Assembly (NCBI RefSeq): GCF_038397715.1 | Contig: NZ_CP151633.1 | Location: 1,364,001 to 1,428,000 of the forward strand | DNA length: 64,000 bases | Direction: 5' to 3' | Source: Microbacterium sp. LWO14-1.2 | Lineage (GTDB): Bacteria > Actinomycetota > Actinomycetes > Actinomycetales > Microbacteriaceae | Shown here: positions 63,446-64,000 of the stretch, one piece after another | Layout of the letters: the number at the start of each line of letters is the position of its first letter | How positions within the stretch are numbered: position 1 is the first letter of the stretch | The notes under the pieces: model-generated | Database searches by the model: none | What the model was told of the DNA's origin: nothing | The model's input: the letters and a program-made list of their open reading frames with translations, nothing else | Position numbers and translations under genes: made by a program

Positions 63446-64000
63446 AGCACCGCATCCCCCACCGGCACCCAGGTCCATCTCCAGCTCGGCGAGGTGTCCG
63501 CGCAGATCGCGCAGGTGGGCGCCTCGCTGCGCTCGTTGCGCATCGGATCGGTCGATCTGATCGCCCCGTACCCGCTCGACGCGCCGACGCCGTCGTGCTC
63601 GGGCGTCGTGCTCGTGCCCTGGCCGAACCGCGTGCGCGACGGTCGGTGGGACGACGAGGGCACAGACCGGCAGCTGGCGATCACCGAGCCGAAGTTCGGC
63701 AACGCCAGCCACGGCCTGCTGAGGTTCACGGCCTACGAGGTCACGGAGGGCGCGTCGTCGGCGACCCTGCGCACGTCGGTGGTGCCGCAGACCGGCTACC
63801 CGTACCTGCTCGAGACGAGCGTGACCTACACGCTGCGCGTGGACGGCATCGACGTCGAGCACGTCATCACGAACCAGTCGGCGACGCCGGCACCTGTGGC
63901 CGTCGGTTCGCACCCGTTCCTCACGATCGGCGACGTCGCCGAGGAGGACCTCGTGCTGCGCGTCTCGGCACGCACGGCGATCGAGACCGACGAGCGGATG
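63443..64000 (+). CDS. Aldose 1-epimerase family protein (galactose mutarotase-like), N-terminal part
   Basis: The frame starts MSTASPTGTQVHLQLGEVSA and is open to the right edge (186 residues visible). The mutarotase-like beta-sandwich features are VGASLRSLRIGSVDLIAPYP, LVPWPNRVRDGRW with the conserved Asn-Arg, and the HG pair in NASHGLLRF (active-site His). VGSHPFLTIGD supplies the second catalytic-type His. These proteins interconvert sugar anomers in the cytoplasm. The catalytic Glu would lie beyond the window. The start has a -10 element six bases upstream, so the mRNA is probably leaderless. Confidence 0.9.
   Translation, partial: MSTASPTGTQVHLQLGEVSAQIAQVGASLRSLRIGSVDLIAPYPLDAPTPSCSGVVLVPWPNRVRDGRWDDEGTDRQLAITEPKFGNASHGLLRFTAYEVTEGASSATLRTSVVPQTGYPYLLETSVTYTLRVDGIDVEHVITNQSATPAPVAVGSHPFLTIGDVAEEDLVLRVSARTAIETDERM

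Overview
The window is high-GC DNA from an actinobacterium, most likely Microbacterium or a close Microbacteriaceae relative. The basis is the codon usage, the many GTG starts and 4-base start/stop overlaps, a DUF222-HNH protein, a DtxR-like iron box, a LAxTG (class E type) sortase signal, and an intergenic repeat family with the core GTTGAGCGAGCGnAGCGAGACGAAACG. No rRNA, tRNA, CRISPR array or phage was seen. Domain calls are from reading the translations; no search was run.

Layout. 1-9282 (minus): a 2024-residue cadherin-like/FN3 surface protein, a MoxR ATPase, a DUF58 protein and a transglutaminase-type membrane protein cut by the window edge. 9423-11678: 3-methyladenine glycosylase (tag) and a DUF222-HNH protein, then a repeat array. 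12047-18597: Zn alcohol dehydrogenase, an unknown membrane protein, an acyl-CoA oxidase-like protein and an HTTM/DUF5819 pair. 18667-23874: a 1735-residue wall-anchored protein with seven ~90-residue Ig-like repeats and a ~400-residue Ala/Ser/Thr/Asp stalk. 24216-28701: GH3 glycosidase, MFS transporter and a divergent regulator made of two fused TetR units. 28719-35471: RecQ, a GNAT protein, a pirin and a secreted subtilase.

35647-44664 is the most unusual part. A frameshifted small membrane gene is followed by a secreted Rhs/PA14 protein with a variable toxin-like C-terminus, its adjacent immunity candidate, and then a displaced orphan Rhs-tip/immunity cassette of visibly lower GC.

44853-51433 (minus) reads cstA, YbdD-like, LytS, LytTR, a small membrane subunit and a sodium:solute symporter, which looks like a carboxylate (pyruvate/acetate-type) sensing and uptake cluster. 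51630-56585 (plus) is an ECF transporter with two candidate S components, a fused double ATPase, EcfT and a siderophore-interacting flavoprotein behind an iron-box-like site. The repeat family has invaded the double ATPase in frame and is translated as its linker. 56694-64000 holds an acyl-CoA dehydrogenase, an M15 peptidase, an Rv2578c-type radical SAM protein, a YaeQ protein, a DEAD-box helicase with an Arg/Asp-rich N-terminus, and an aldose epimerase cut by the edge.
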